DNA of 25,776 bases from Pseudaestuariivita sp. (GCA_020629995.1 JAHDCH010000006.1:1-25776); one strand, 5' to 3'. Positions 1 to 7,424 are shown, numbered from the stretch's first letter. The notes: a model not told the origin generated them from the sequence alone. Numbers and translations are program-made.

Positions 1-1160
1 CAGACAGTGTCGGGATCAACGTTTTCGCAGCTGATGGTGCCGACACGATGACCGGCGGCTCGGGAGCAGACACCCTGGGCGGCGGCACGGGCAACGACAG
101 CCTTGACGGTGGCCTTGGCAACGATCTGGTCGATGGCGATGCCGGCGACGACACCGTTCTGGGTGGCGCGGGCAACGACACGCTGGTGGGCGATCTGGGC
201 AACGACAGCGTGGATGGCGGCACGGGCGACGACAGCCTCTTTGGCAACGAAGGGCAGGACACGCTGACCGGCGGCGAGGGCGCAGACCAGCTGTTCGGCG
301 GTGACGATGCCGACGTTCTGAACGTGGGCTCGAACGACACGGCCTTTGGTGAAAGCGGCGATGACGTCTTCAACCTGACGCCTGCGGACCTGAACGGTGG
401 TGATCTGACCATCGTCGGCGGTGAAACCGGCGAAACGGTGGGTGACACGCTCAACATCCAGGGCCCGGCCGAAATCGTCTATGACGACCCGAGCCAGGAA
501 AGCGGCACGATCACCTATTACGACACGGGTGAGGTGGTGACGTTCTCGGAAATCGAGAACATCAACTACGTGCCGTGTTTCACCCCGGGCACCAAGGTCA
601 AGACCAGCCAGGGCGAGATGCCGGTGGAAGACATCACCGTCGGCACCCGCGTCCTGACCCGCGATCACGGCTACCAGGCGGTGGTCTGGGCCGGGCGGCG
701 CGATCTGGGCGCGGACATCCTGACCGCCTTGCCCGGCGTGCAGCCAATCCGCATCGCCAAGGGCGCGCTGGGCGATGGCCTGCCGGAACGCGACATGATC
801 GTGTCACCTCAGCACCGTGTGCTGATCGGCGGTCCGCGCACCGAGCTGTGGTTCGGCGAAGAGGAAGTGCTGGTTCCGGCCAAGTTCCTCACCGTGCTGG
901 ACGGCATCGACGAGATCGAAGTGGACGCGGTCAGCTACATCCACTTCATGTTCGAAGCGCACGAGGTGGTCATGTCGGATGGCTGCTGGACCGAAAGCTT
1001 CCAGCCCGGTGATCTGACGCTGTCGGCCATCGACGCCGAAGCGCGGGACGAGATCCTTGCGATCTTCCCCGAACTGGCGACCGAAGAGGGCCACGCAGCC
1101 TATCCCGCTGCACGCCCGACGCTGAGCGCGCATCAGGCCCGCGTCCTGCTGAACAGCTGA
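1..1160 (+). CDS. RTX-repeat protein with C-terminal Hint_2-type domain, 5' partial
   Basis: The frame is open from base 3 with no stop, so the true start lies left of the window; ATG 48 is internal. The visible part has two regions. The first holds tandem glycine/aspartate-rich RTX nonapeptides of the GGxGxDxLx type (to about base 371), which bind calcium and are typical of type I-secreted proteins. After a linker comes a Hint-type domain starting at Cys (TGT 576-578, motif CFTPGTKV), with a block-F-like SPQHRVL motif and a tail around ESFQPGD. Hint_2 domains of this form are frequent on RTX proteins of Rhodobacterales and are thought to cleave or rearrange autocatalytically. No other enzyme domain is visible in the retained part. 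Function is probably an extracellular or surface protein; the N-terminal activity is unknown because it is outside the window. Confidence 0.85.
   Translation, partial: DSVGINVFAADGADTMTGGSGADTLGGGTGNDSLDGGLGNDLVDGDAGDDTVLGGAGNDTLVGDLGNDSVDGGTGDDSLFGNEGQDTLTGGEGADQLFGGDDADVLNVGSNDTAFGESGDDVFNLTPADLNGGDLTIVGGETGETVGDTLNIQGPAEIVYDDPSQESGTITYYDTGEVVTFSEIENINYVPCFTPGTKVKTSQGEMPVEDITVGTRVLTRDHGYQAVVWAGRRDLGADILTALPGVQPIRIAKGALGDGLPERDMIVSPQHRVLIGGPRTELWFGEEEVLVPAKFLTVLDGIDEIEVDAVSYIHFMFEAHEVVMSDGCWTESFQPGDLTLSAIDAEARDEILAIFPELATEEGHAAYPAARPTLSAHQARVLLNS
48..371 (+). repeat. RTX nonapeptide-coding tandem repeats
   Basis: About ten degenerate 27-base units encode glycine-aspartate repeats such as GGTGNDSLD, GGAGNDTLV and GGTGDDSLF. 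The units are regular to about base 330 and then degrade. This is a coding repeat inside the RTX-Hint gene; calcium binding is family knowledge. Confidence 0.85.
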
Positions 1161-1173
1161 TCACAGCTCTGCG

Positions 1174-1193
1174 CGGGCCGACCAGTCGGCCCG
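1174..1193 (+). terminator. GC-rich hairpin after the RTX-Hint gene
   Basis: An 8-bp perfect stem (CGGGCCGA / TCGGCCCG) with a 4-base loop begins 14 bases after the RTX-Hint stop codon. No T-run follows, so it could be a 3'-end stabiliser or a weak, possibly factor-assisted terminator rather than a canonical intrinsic one. Confidence 0.4.
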
Positions 1194-1213
1194 CCGCTGC
1201 AAGCAACGTCCCT

Positions 1214-1250
1214 TTTGCCCGGCAGGCCGCACATTGGCCTGCCGGGCAAA
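1214..1250 (+). terminator. 15-bp perfect inverted repeat downstream of the RTX-Hint gene
   Basis: TTTGCCCGGCAGGCC (1214-1228) pairs perfectly with 1236-1250 around a 7-base loop. The stem would be very stable in RNA from either strand. The T residues are in the left arm, not after the right arm, so it is not a textbook intrinsic terminator. Transcript-end protection or a transcription block between the RTX-Hint gene and the transporter operon is the likely role. A smaller nested repeat (TTTGC..GCAAA around GGGGT/ACCCC) lies just downstream at 1256-1282. Confidence 0.45.
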
Positions 1251-1346
1251 GCTCGTTTGCGGGGTCGTACCCCGGGCGCAAAACGCTGCGCTAGGACGAC
1301 AGCCTCTGATGGCAAGTCGCAAAACCGACATTTTGGGACCGGGCGC

Positions 1347-1406
1347 GCGACGCAAGCGTCGCTTTCTGACCGGTGACGGCGTTTTCGTCTCGTATCGCCG
1401 TCAGAA
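1347..1406 (+). promoter_or_regulatory. Hairpin-rich leader upstream of the transporter operon
   Basis: This stretch holds a 7-bp perfect inverted repeat (GCGACGC AA GCGTCGC, 1347-1362) followed by TTTCT. It then holds two mutually exclusive pairings: TTCTGAC (1364-1370) and TGACGGCG (1374-1381) both complement parts of 1396-1406. Such competing stems resemble an attenuator or operator region ahead of the binding-protein gene at 1472. I could not identify a convincing -35/-10 pair and recognise no known riboswitch. The rest of the gap 1161-1471 shows no gene. Confidence 0.3.
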
Positions 1407-1471
1407 TCGTGGCTTGTTAGCGTTGGAACGATTGGGTGCGGGACGCGCCCTCGACCAACTGGGAGAAAAGT

Positions 1472-2446
1472 ATGAAAACCACTCTGAAATTCCTGTCCGG
1501 CGCTGCTACGGCGGCTTTGATCGGCACCGGTTCGGCCGCCTATGCCGATTGCGGCGAAGTCACCATCACCGAGATGAACTGGGCCTCGTCCGCCGTGGTC
1601 ACCGCGGTCGCCGAATTCCTGCTCGAGCAGGGCTATGGCTGCGACGTGCAAAAGGTGCCGTCCTCGACCGTGACCGCGATCACGTCGATCACCGAAACCG
1701 GCGAGCCGGACATCCTGACCGAAGTCTGGGCCAACTCGACACCCGCATACCCGGGCCTGCTTGAAGAGGGCAAGCTGGTCGAGCTGACCGACGTTCTGTC
1801 GGACGGCGGTGTCGAAGCGTGGTGGATCCCCGCATACTTGGCTGAATCGAACCCCGAGCTGACCACCTGGGAAGGCATCATGGCCAACCCCGCAGCCGTG
1901 GGCGGCAAGTTCCACGATTGCCCGTCGGGCTGGGCCTGCGACATCATCAACAACAACAACCTGAAGGCCCTGGACGCCGAGGCCAGCGGTCTCGAGCGGT
2001 TCCAGCATGGCTCGGGCGAGACGCTGCAAACCTCGATCGCGGCAGCCTATGCCGACAAGGCGCCGTGGTTCGGCTATTACTGGGCGCCCACGGCTGTTCT
2101 GGGCAAATACCCGATGGTGCAGGTCAAGGTTGGCGATTACGACGCCGACGCGCACACCTGCAACGGCGACGTGAACTGCGAAAGCCCCGCGTTCTCGGCA
2201 TACCCCGCGTCCAAGGTTGTCACGGCGGTTGCCGGTGGCTTCCCCGAGCGTGAGCCCGAAGCCTCGGCGCTGATGGCGAACGTCAGCTTCACCAACGCGC
2301 AGATGGGCGAAGTGCTGGCATGGCGCCTTGACAACAACGCCTCGTACGAAGAGGCGGCGGTCTACTTCCTGACCAACTACAAGGACGTCTGGGCCGGCTG
2401 GCTGAACGACGATGCCAAGGCCAAACTGGCCGCGATCCTGAAGTAA
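1472..2446 (+). CDS. Periplasmic substrate-binding protein, betaine/choline/TMAO-type ABC transporter (ProX/OpuAC family)
   Basis: This 324-residue protein has a clear signal peptide (MKTTLKFL... cleaved near SAAYA|DC, residue 25). The body carries OpuAC-type features: MNWASSAVV near residue 36, TEVWANS near 84, WWIP at 117-120, NCPSGW-like DCPSGWACD at 149-157 and GYYWAPTAVLGKYP near 201. Conserved tryptophans (W37, W86, W117/118, W204) fit an aromatic cage for a quaternary or tertiary amine. Several cysteines (27, 57, 150, 156 and a later pair) suggest periplasmic disulfides. The ATG at 1472 was chosen because a GGGAGAAAA ribosome-binding site precedes it and it begins the signal peptide. 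The sequence resembles the TmoX/ChoX branch, but substrate (TMAO, choline, glycine betaine or another betaine) is not decided. It is the first gene of a binding protein-permease-ATPase operon. Confidence 0.88.
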   Translation: MKTTLKFLSGAATAALIGTGSAAYADCGEVTITEMNWASSAVVTAVAEFLLEQGYGCDVQKVPSSTVTAITSITETGEPDILTEVWANSTPAYPGLLEEGKLVELTDVLSDGGVEAWWIPAYLAESNPELTTWEGIMANPAAVGGKFHDCPSGWACDIINNNNLKALDAEASGLERFQHGSGETLQTSIAAAYADKAPWFGYYWAPTAVLGKYPMVQVKVGDYDADAHTCNGDVNCESPAFSAYPASKVVTAVAGGFPEREPEASALMANVSFTNAQMGEVLAWRLDNNASYEEAAVYFLTNYKDVWAGWLNDDAKAKLAAILK

Positions 2447-2460
2447 TCGCGCTTGCATCA

Positions 2461-2494
2461 GCCCCCCGTGCCACACCCGGCGCGGGGGGCTTTT
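2461..2494 (+). terminator. Attenuating intrinsic-terminator-like hairpin between binding protein and permease
   Basis: A perfect 8-bp GC stem (GCCCCCCG 2461-2468 with CGGGGGGC 2483-2490) is followed directly by TTTT (2491-2494). It sits 14 bases after the binding-protein stop and 28 bases before the permease start. A partial terminator here would give more binding-protein mRNA than permease mRNA, a stoichiometry common for periplasmic binding proteins. Confidence 0.7.
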
Positions 2495-2522
2495 GCCAAT
2501 AAAAACAGGGGGAACCGGGGCG

Positions 2523-3557
2523 ATGGCCTTTTACGACAAGTTATTCGAAACGCTCGGTTTGTCCGAGTGGTGCGGCGAAAGCGGCTCGGGTGCGCCGCTG
2601 TCCATGGCCGACCTTCTGGCGCAGGCCGGGGGCGATGACGCCGCCGCAAGCGGCCCTGCCTTTCCGTTCCCGTCGCTGGATAATCTCAACGAGAGCTGTT
2701 CCAGCGTGCTGCAGGCGCGCGACGTGACCAAGGGCATCGAAGAAGGCTTTCTGGCGGCCAAACCCGCGCTGAAAACCGTGCTGGACCCGATCACCCAGCC
2801 GCTGAGCTGGATGCTGGACGGGGCGCTGTGGCTGTTCGAGGCAACGCCCTGGTGGATCATGATCCCGATCCTGATCGCCGTGTCATGGTACGCCTCGCGC
2901 TCGCGCCCGGTGACGATCTTTGTGGCCATTTCGATCCTGTTGCTGGCCTTTGTCGATCACTACGACGTGGCGATGCAGACCCTGTCGATCATCTTTGTCT
3001 GTACGACCATATCGGTGGCTTTGGGGGTGCCCATCGGCATCGCCATGTCCAAATCCGACCGGATGCAGAGGATGACGGTCCCGGTGCTGGACCTGTTGCA
3101 GACGCTGCCGACATTCGTCTATCTAATCCCGCTGATCTTCTTGTTTTCCGTCACAGAATCAAAGCTTTATGGCATTGCCATTATCCTGTACGCCATCGTC
3201 CCGGTGATCCGCCTGACCGATCTGGGCATTCGCCTTGTGGATCAGGACGTGATCGAGGCGGCCAACGCCTTTGGCATGAACGCACGGCAAAAGCTGCTGA
3301 AGGTGCAGCTGCCGCTGGCGCTGCCCAACATCATGGCGGGCATCAACCAGACCATCATGATGAGCCTTGCGATGGTGGTGATCGCCTCGCTCGTATCGGC
3401 GCCGGGGCTGGGGGTGAACGTCCTGCGTGGCATCCGCAACCTTGAGCTGGGCGTGGGCTTCGTGGCGGGCATCGGCATCGTACTGCTGGCTGTGATTCTT
3501 GACCGAGTGTCCAAGGCCGCGCTTACCCGGGTCGACATGACCCGCGTCAAACACTGA
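2523..3557 (+). CDS. ABC transporter permease, glycine betaine/choline/TMAO type (ProW family)
   Basis: This 344-residue inner-membrane permease has a long hydrophilic N-terminal region (about residues 1-100, containing Cys17 and Cys59). Hydrophobic segments follow at about 110-125, 129-145, 150-175, 198-212, 216-230, 276-296 and 308-326. The ATPase-docking EAA loop is EAANAFGMNARQKLLKVQLP at about 245-264. Start ATG 2523 is preceded by a GGGG/GGAACCGGGG purine stretch. An upstream TTG at 2493 is in frame but lies inside the terminator T-run, so it was rejected. The N-terminal extension is usual for ProW/TmoW-like permeases, where it may interact with the partner subunits. It works with the binding protein upstream and the ATPase 14 bases downstream. 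Confidence 0.88.
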   Translation: MAFYDKLFETLGLSEWCGESGSGAPLSMADLLAQAGGDDAAASGPAFPFPSLDNLNESCSSVLQARDVTKGIEEGFLAAKPALKTVLDPITQPLSWMLDGALWLFEATPWWIMIPILIAVSWYASRSRPVTIFVAISILLLAFVDHYDVAMQTLSIIFVCTTISVALGVPIGIAMSKSDRMQRMTVPVLDLLQTLPTFVYLIPLIFLFSVTESKLYGIAIILYAIVPVIRLTDLGIRLVDQDVIEAANAFGMNARQKLLKVQLPLALPNIMAGINQTIMMSLAMVVIASLVSAPGLGVNVLRGIRNLELGVGFVAGIGIVLLAVILDRVSKAALTRVDMTRVKH

Positions 3558-3571
3558 AGGAGGGCGGAGCG

Positions 3572-4630
3572 ATGACACAGCCCATGGTGCGCCTGAGCGG
3601 CCTCTACAAGATCTTTGGTGGCAACGACAAAGGCGTCCTGCAACATGTCAGGGATGGCATGTCCAAGGACGATCTGTTGGCGCAGCACAAACACGTGCTG
3701 GGTCTGAACGACATCAACGTCGACATGCAGCGCGGCGAGATCACCGTTGTCATGGGCCTGTCCGGCTCGGGCAAGTCGACGTTGATCCGTCACCTGAACC
3801 GCCTGATCGAACCCACGGCGGGCGAAATCCTCGTCGAGGGCGAGGATGTCATGCAGCTAAGCGAGACGGGTCTGCGGGAACTGCGCCAGAACAAGATGTC
3901 GATGGTGTTCCAGAAATTCGCCCTGCTGCCGCACAGGACCGTGGTGCAGAACGCCGCGATGCCGCTGATCGTGCGCGGTGAGGATGCCGGAACCAGCCAG
4001 CAAGAGGCCACAAAGTGGCTCGAGCGGGTGGGGCTGAAGGGATACGAAAACCACTATCCCGCGCAGCTGTCGGGCGGCATGCAGCAGCGGGTCGGCATTG
4101 CCCGCGCCCTGACTGCCAACACCGATATCATGCTGATGGATGAGGCGTTCTCGGCCCTGGACCCGTTGATCCGGACCGACATGCAGGACCTGCTGCTGGA
4201 GCTGCAGAAGGAACTGCACAAGACGATCATCTTCATCACGCACGACCTGGACGAAGCGCTCAAGCTGGCGGATCACCTGGTGATCCTCAAGGACGGTTTT
4301 GTGGTGCAGCAGGGTGAGCCGCAGCACATCCTGCTCAACCCGTCTGATCCCTACATCGAAGACTTTGTCAGCGACATCAACCGCGCCCGCGTGTTGCGCG
4401 TGAGGTCGATCATGACGCCGCTGGATGGGGGCAAGGTGCCCGCCGATGCGCAGGGCGAGGTCGATGTGAACGACACGCTGGAAAGCATGATCGCGCGGTC
4501 GGGCGGGGATACATCGCACAATTACGTGGTCACCAAGGACGGCGAGCCGGTCGGTGTTCTCGACATGACACGCCTTGTCAGGGCTCTTGTTCCTCGCGTG
4601 GCGTCCGAGGCGGGCGCGCGCAAATACTGA
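3572..4630 (+). CDS. ABC transporter ATPase with C-terminal CBS region, glycine betaine/choline/TMAO type (ProV family)
   Basis: This 352-residue ATPase powers the transporter encoded by the two genes upstream. It has Walker A GLSGSGKST (residues 62-70), a Q-loop in MVFQKFALLPH (111-121), the ABC signature LSGGMQQR (166-173), Walker B IMLMDEAF (186-193) and the switch histidine in FITHDLDEA. A roughly 75-residue tail after residue 270 (ending in HNYVVTKDGEPVGVLDMTRLVRAL) looks like a CBS segment, the module that senses ionic strength or nucleotides in OpuA/ProV proteins. The N-terminal insert before Walker A (GMSKDDLLAQH) is typical of ProV. A strong AAGGAGG ribosome-binding site precedes ATG 3572. 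A terminator follows at 4643. Confidence 0.9.
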   Translation: MTQPMVRLSGLYKIFGGNDKGVLQHVRDGMSKDDLLAQHKHVLGLNDINVDMQRGEITVVMGLSGSGKSTLIRHLNRLIEPTAGEILVEGEDVMQLSETGLRELRQNKMSMVFQKFALLPHRTVVQNAAMPLIVRGEDAGTSQQEATKWLERVGLKGYENHYPAQLSGGMQQRVGIARALTANTDIMLMDEAFSALDPLIRTDMQDLLLELQKELHKTIIFITHDLDEALKLADHLVILKDGFVVQQGEPQHILLNPSDPYIEDFVSDINRARVLRVRSIMTPLDGGKVPADAQGEVDVNDTLESMIARSGGDTSHNYVVTKDGEPVGVLDMTRLVRALVPRVASEAGARKY

Positions 4631-4642
4631 AAGATCCACCAG

Positions 4643-4670
4643 GGCCGGGCATCATCCCGGCCTTTTTCTT
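4643..4670 (+). terminator. Intrinsic terminator after the ATPase gene
   Basis: A perfect 7-bp stem (GGCCGGG 4643-4649 with CCCGGCC 4656-4662), loop CATCAT, is followed by TTTTTCTTT. It lies 12 bases after the ATPase stop and only about 25 bases before the next start, leaving little room for a separate promoter. It should reduce expression of the two downstream hydrolases relative to the transporter. Confidence 0.8.
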
Positions 4671-4695
4671 TGCGCGCGCACGGGGAGGCCACTGA

Positions 4696-5850
4696 ATGAA
4701 CCTGTCTGTCACCAGCGACCTTTCGGCGATCCGCCAGGCGTTTCACCGCGACCCCGAGCTGGGCTTTGACGAGGTCCGCACCAAGGCCCGCGTGGCCGCC
4801 ATGCTGCGCGATCTTGGCCTTGAGGTGCACGAGGGCGTTGGTGTGGTGGGCGTGCTGCGCGCGGGGCAGGGGAACCGCGCCATAGGTTTGCGCGCCGACA
4901 TGGACGCGCTGCCGATCACCGAAACAAGCACGCATGGGTATGTGTCCGGCACACCCGGCGTGATGCACGCCTGCGGTCATGACGGGCACATGACCATGCT
5001 GCTGGGCGCGGCCCGCGATCTGGCCCGCGACCCCGGGTTCAGCGGTACGGTGGTGTTCATCTTTCAGCCGAACGAAGAGCACGGCCTTGGCGCGCGGGCG
5101 ATGCTGGACGAGGGGCTGCTGGACCGGTTTCCGCTGGACGAAGTCTATGCGATCCACAACCTGCCCGGTGCGCCGGTGGGCGAAGTCTCAACACGGGCCG
5201 GCCTGATCTGTTCGTCCGAGAGCCTGTTCGAAATCCACATCACGGGGCAGGGGGGGCATGCGTCGATGCCGCAGGCGGGGCGCGACGCGATCACCATCGG
5301 GGCCGAACTGGTGCAGGCCCTTCAGACCATCGTTGCGCGCAAGCTGGCACCCGGCGCGGGCGCCGTGGTGTCGGTGACCGAATTTCTGACCGATGGCCAG
5401 CGCAACGTGCTGCCCGGGCAGGCCACTCTCAAAGGCGACGCCCGCGCCCGCAGCCCCGAGGACCGTGCGCAGATCGAAACGCTGATGCGGCAGATCGCGC
5501 AGGGCGTGGCCGCGGCACATGGGGTGACTGCCAAAGTGTCGTTCCGGACCGAGTTCATCGAGACGATCAACGCGGCGCCGCAGACCGAAGCGGTGCTGCG
5601 CGCGGCCGGGGCCGCTGGCCTTGCCACGATCCCGGACCGGGCTCCGATGAGCTTTTCCGAGGATTTTGCCCATTTTGCAGCCGCCGTGCCGGGGTGCTTT
5701 TTGCTGATGGGCAATGGGGAAAGCGGCCCGCACGGCCAGCCGCTGCATTCCAGCGATTATGACTTCAATGATGCGCTGTTGCCCATGGGGGCCGCGTTCT
5801 GGGCGGCACTGGTGCGGGACAGGCTCCCTTTGCCCGGAGAAGGAGCCTAG
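4696..5850 (+). CDS. M20D-family amidohydrolase (hippurate/N-acyl-amino-acid hydrolase type)
   Basis: This 384-residue cytoplasmic metal-dependent amidohydrolase would cleave an amide bond of an N-acyl amino acid or similar conjugate. Family motifs are GLRADMDALPI (64-74), MHACGHDGHM (90-99, with metal ligands Cys93 and His95), FQPNEEHG (123-130, the glutamate pair), AIHNLPG (metal His154), the lid motif GGHASMPQAGRDAI and, near the C-terminus, FSEDFAHFAAAVPG. Length is normal for IAA-amino-acid hydrolase/hippurate hydrolase relatives. A GGGGAGG ribosome-binding site precedes ATG 4696. It follows the transporter operon and sits 3 bases ahead of the creatinase-like gene, so it probably acts on the imported compound or its first breakdown product. 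The substrate cannot be named from sequence. Confidence 0.87.
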   Translation: MNLSVTSDLSAIRQAFHRDPELGFDEVRTKARVAAMLRDLGLEVHEGVGVVGVLRAGQGNRAIGLRADMDALPITETSTHGYVSGTPGVMHACGHDGHMTMLLGAARDLARDPGFSGTVVFIFQPNEEHGLGARAMLDEGLLDRFPLDEVYAIHNLPGAPVGEVSTRAGLICSSESLFEIHITGQGGHASMPQAGRDAITIGAELVQALQTIVARKLAPGAGAVVSVTEFLTDGQRNVLPGQATLKGDARARSPEDRAQIETLMRQIAQGVAAAHGVTAKVSFRTEFIETINAAPQTEAVLRAAGAAGLATIPDRAPMSFSEDFAHFAAAVPGCFLLMGNGESGPHGQPLHSSDYDFNDALLPMGAAFWAALVRDRLPLPGEGA

Positions 5851-5853
5851 GCG

Positions 5854-6999
5854 ATGTTCGAAACCCGCATGACCGCCCTGCGCAGCGCGATGGAAGAGGC
5901 GCGGCTGGATGTGGCGCTGATCACCGATGACGACAATGTCTATTACCTGACCGGCTATTACGACTATCTGCACATGGATTTTGGCCGCCCGACGATATTG
6001 GTGGTGCAGCGCGAGGGCGAAAGCCTGTTGATCACCCCGTCGATCGATCTGAACACCGCTTTGGCCTCGGCCCGGGTGGACCGGATCGCGGCCTGGAATG
6101 ACGGGGCTGGCGAGGAATGGCGCGCCGAGCTGCCGGGTGCGTTGAAAGGCGCGGCGCGCATCGCGATTGAACCGCGCCACATGCCGCCCCCCGTGCGCGC
6201 CTACCTTGATGGCCTTGGCCTGAGCCAGCCTCTCGACAGCGTCACACCCCTGCTCGAGACGATGCGGATGATCAAATCCCCGTCCGAGCTGGCTCTGGCG
6301 CGCCATGCGGGCGAGGTCGCAAATGCGATGATGGAGGCGGGCCGCGGCGCAATTGCCGATGGAGTGGCCGAATACGAAGTTGCGCTGGCCACATCCGAGG
6401 CGGGCACGCGCACGGCCGCCCGGCTGCTGGAGGCGCATTACGACGATGCTGACATGTCTCCCAACACGCATTTCTTGCAGATCATGGCGTCGGGTGACGC
6501 GATCACGCGCACCCATCACCGCGCAACGACCCGCATCATGCGCCATGGCGAGCCGGTGTTCCTGTGCTTTTGCGGCATGACCAATTTTCACCGCTTCAAG
6601 CTGGGGTTTGACCGCACCTTCTGGATCGGCAAGCCGCCGGAGGCCGAGGTCGCCCGGGTGTACGACGTGGCCGTCACCAGCCAGCGCGCTGCGCTCGAGG
6701 CGCTGCGCCCCGGGGTCACGGCCGAAACGGTGCATGCCGCCTATGCCGAGGTGATCGCCGAGGCAGGCTTTGACTATCCGTTCCGATGTGGCCGCGCGAC
6801 GGGGTTCAGTTTTCTGGAACGTCCGCAGCTGGTGACCGGCGACACGACGGTTCTGGCTCCGGGCATGGTTCTGGCAGTGGATGGATCGGTTTCCGTCGAG
6901 GGTTTTCGCGCCCAGGTGGGCGACAGCGTTGTCATCACCGACACCGGGTGGGAGCCGCTGACCGACCATCCCAAAGCGCTGGACGCGGTGATCGTCTAG
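5854..6999 (+). CDS. Creatinase-like M24-fold hydrolase lacking most metal ligands
   Basis: This 381-residue protein has the two-domain creatinase/prolidase layout: an N-terminal domain (to about 135, with YYLTGYYDYLHMDFGRP) and a C-terminal pita-bread domain entered through MRMIKS. In metal-dependent M24 peptidases five residues (D, D, H, E, E) bind two metals. Here the first Asp is replaced (FLCFCG, 236-241), Asp253 remains (GFDRTF), the HGxGHG histidine region reads CGRATGFSF, the first Glu is Asp343 and the second falls at about Gly356. His221 in THHRATTR aligns by eye with the catalytic His232 of Pseudomonas creatinase, and FGRP, MRMIKS and VAEYEVAL resemble creatinase. A metal-independent C-N hydrolase of the creatinase/ectoine-hydrolase kind is therefore more likely than an aminopeptidase. 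Its start lies 3 bases after the M20D stop with GAGAAGGAG upstream, so the two are co-translated. Confidence 0.8.
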   Translation: MFETRMTALRSAMEEARLDVALITDDDNVYYLTGYYDYLHMDFGRPTILVVQREGESLLITPSIDLNTALASARVDRIAAWNDGAGEEWRAELPGALKGAARIAIEPRHMPPPVRAYLDGLGLSQPLDSVTPLLETMRMIKSPSELALARHAGEVANAMMEAGRGAIADGVAEYEVALATSEAGTRTAARLLEAHYDDADMSPNTHFLQIMASGDAITRTHHRATTRIMRHGEPVFLCFCGMTNFHRFKLGFDRTFWIGKPPEAEVARVYDVAVTSQRAALEALRPGVTAETVHAAYAEVIAEAGFDYPFRCGRATGFSFLERPQLVTGDTTVLAPGMVLAVDGSVSVEGFRAQVGDSVVITDTGWEPLTDHPKALDAVIV

Positions 7000-7424
7000 C
7001 CCTTGGGTGCACAAGCCGCGCAGATTTTCTGCCAAATGGCACCGGCCGCAGCGCGTATTCTAGTCCCATGTCCCGTTCTATCCCGGGGCGCGGGACCGCG
7101 GCAATCTGCTGTCGCTTTTCGCCCGGGCAGGCCGCTGGGCCACATGCCCGGGTCCCGCCGCGTTGTCGTTGAGCCGACCTTGGCATCCCTGCCAAAGAGC
7201 GTGCAGGATTAGGCCGTTAGTAGATGCGGCTCAGGTTCAGTCAACGATAGTTGGGACACCTCCACATGGATCTATAGGAGCGGATTATAGACATGCCAAA
7301 TGGCAGCTCTGTTGCTTGTAAGGCTTTGAAAATGTTGCGAATGATCAAATCTCTTGCGCGGATTTGGGGCCAATTGCTTTTTGTCAAAAGGTAGCAGGTT
7401 GGCTGGTCTGACTGTGGTTTGTGG
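7000..7424. other. Gene-free gap between convergent operons
   Basis: This 425-base stretch lies between the + strand creatinase-like gene and the - strand kdgK gene. I see no reading frame with a plausible start, ribosome-binding site and protein-like sequence. It contains the GC-rich hairpin at 7122-7152 and, from about 7205, a more A/T-rich part unlike the flanking coding DNA, including a small CTTTT/AAAAG inverted repeat near 7378. No transposase fragment, RNA gene or clear terminator with a T-run was recognised. Confidence 0.6.
7122..7152 (+). terminator. Compound GC hairpin downstream of the creatinase-like gene
   Basis: An outer stem CCCGGGCA (7122-7129) pairs with TGCCCGGG (7145-7152). 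An inner stem GGCC (7130-7133) pairs with GGCC (7138-7141), leaving a 4-base loop and a 3-base bulge. It lacks a T-run. It probably ends or protects the + strand transcript, but this is inference. Confidence 0.35.

Noticed and set aside
1133..2476. Open frame on the - strand opposite the betaine-type binding protein
   Set aside because: Antisense to a signal-peptide-bearing binding protein with a proper ribosome-binding site; composition is that of a shadow.
5854..6999. Naming the M24-fold gene as the DMSP lyase dddP
   Set aside because: DddP keeps metal-binding Asp/His/Glu residues; this protein has lost most of them and resembles creatinase instead.
5188..7035. Long open frame on the - strand opposite the M20D and creatinase-like genes
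   Set aside because: It is antisense to two genes with clear family motifs; its residues are Arg/His/Gly-rich shadow sequence with no recognisable domain.
7003..7212. Short + strand frame just after the creatinase-like gene
   Set aside because: No ribosome-binding site, low-complexity Pro/Arg/Ala content, and it spans the GC hairpin at 7122-7152.
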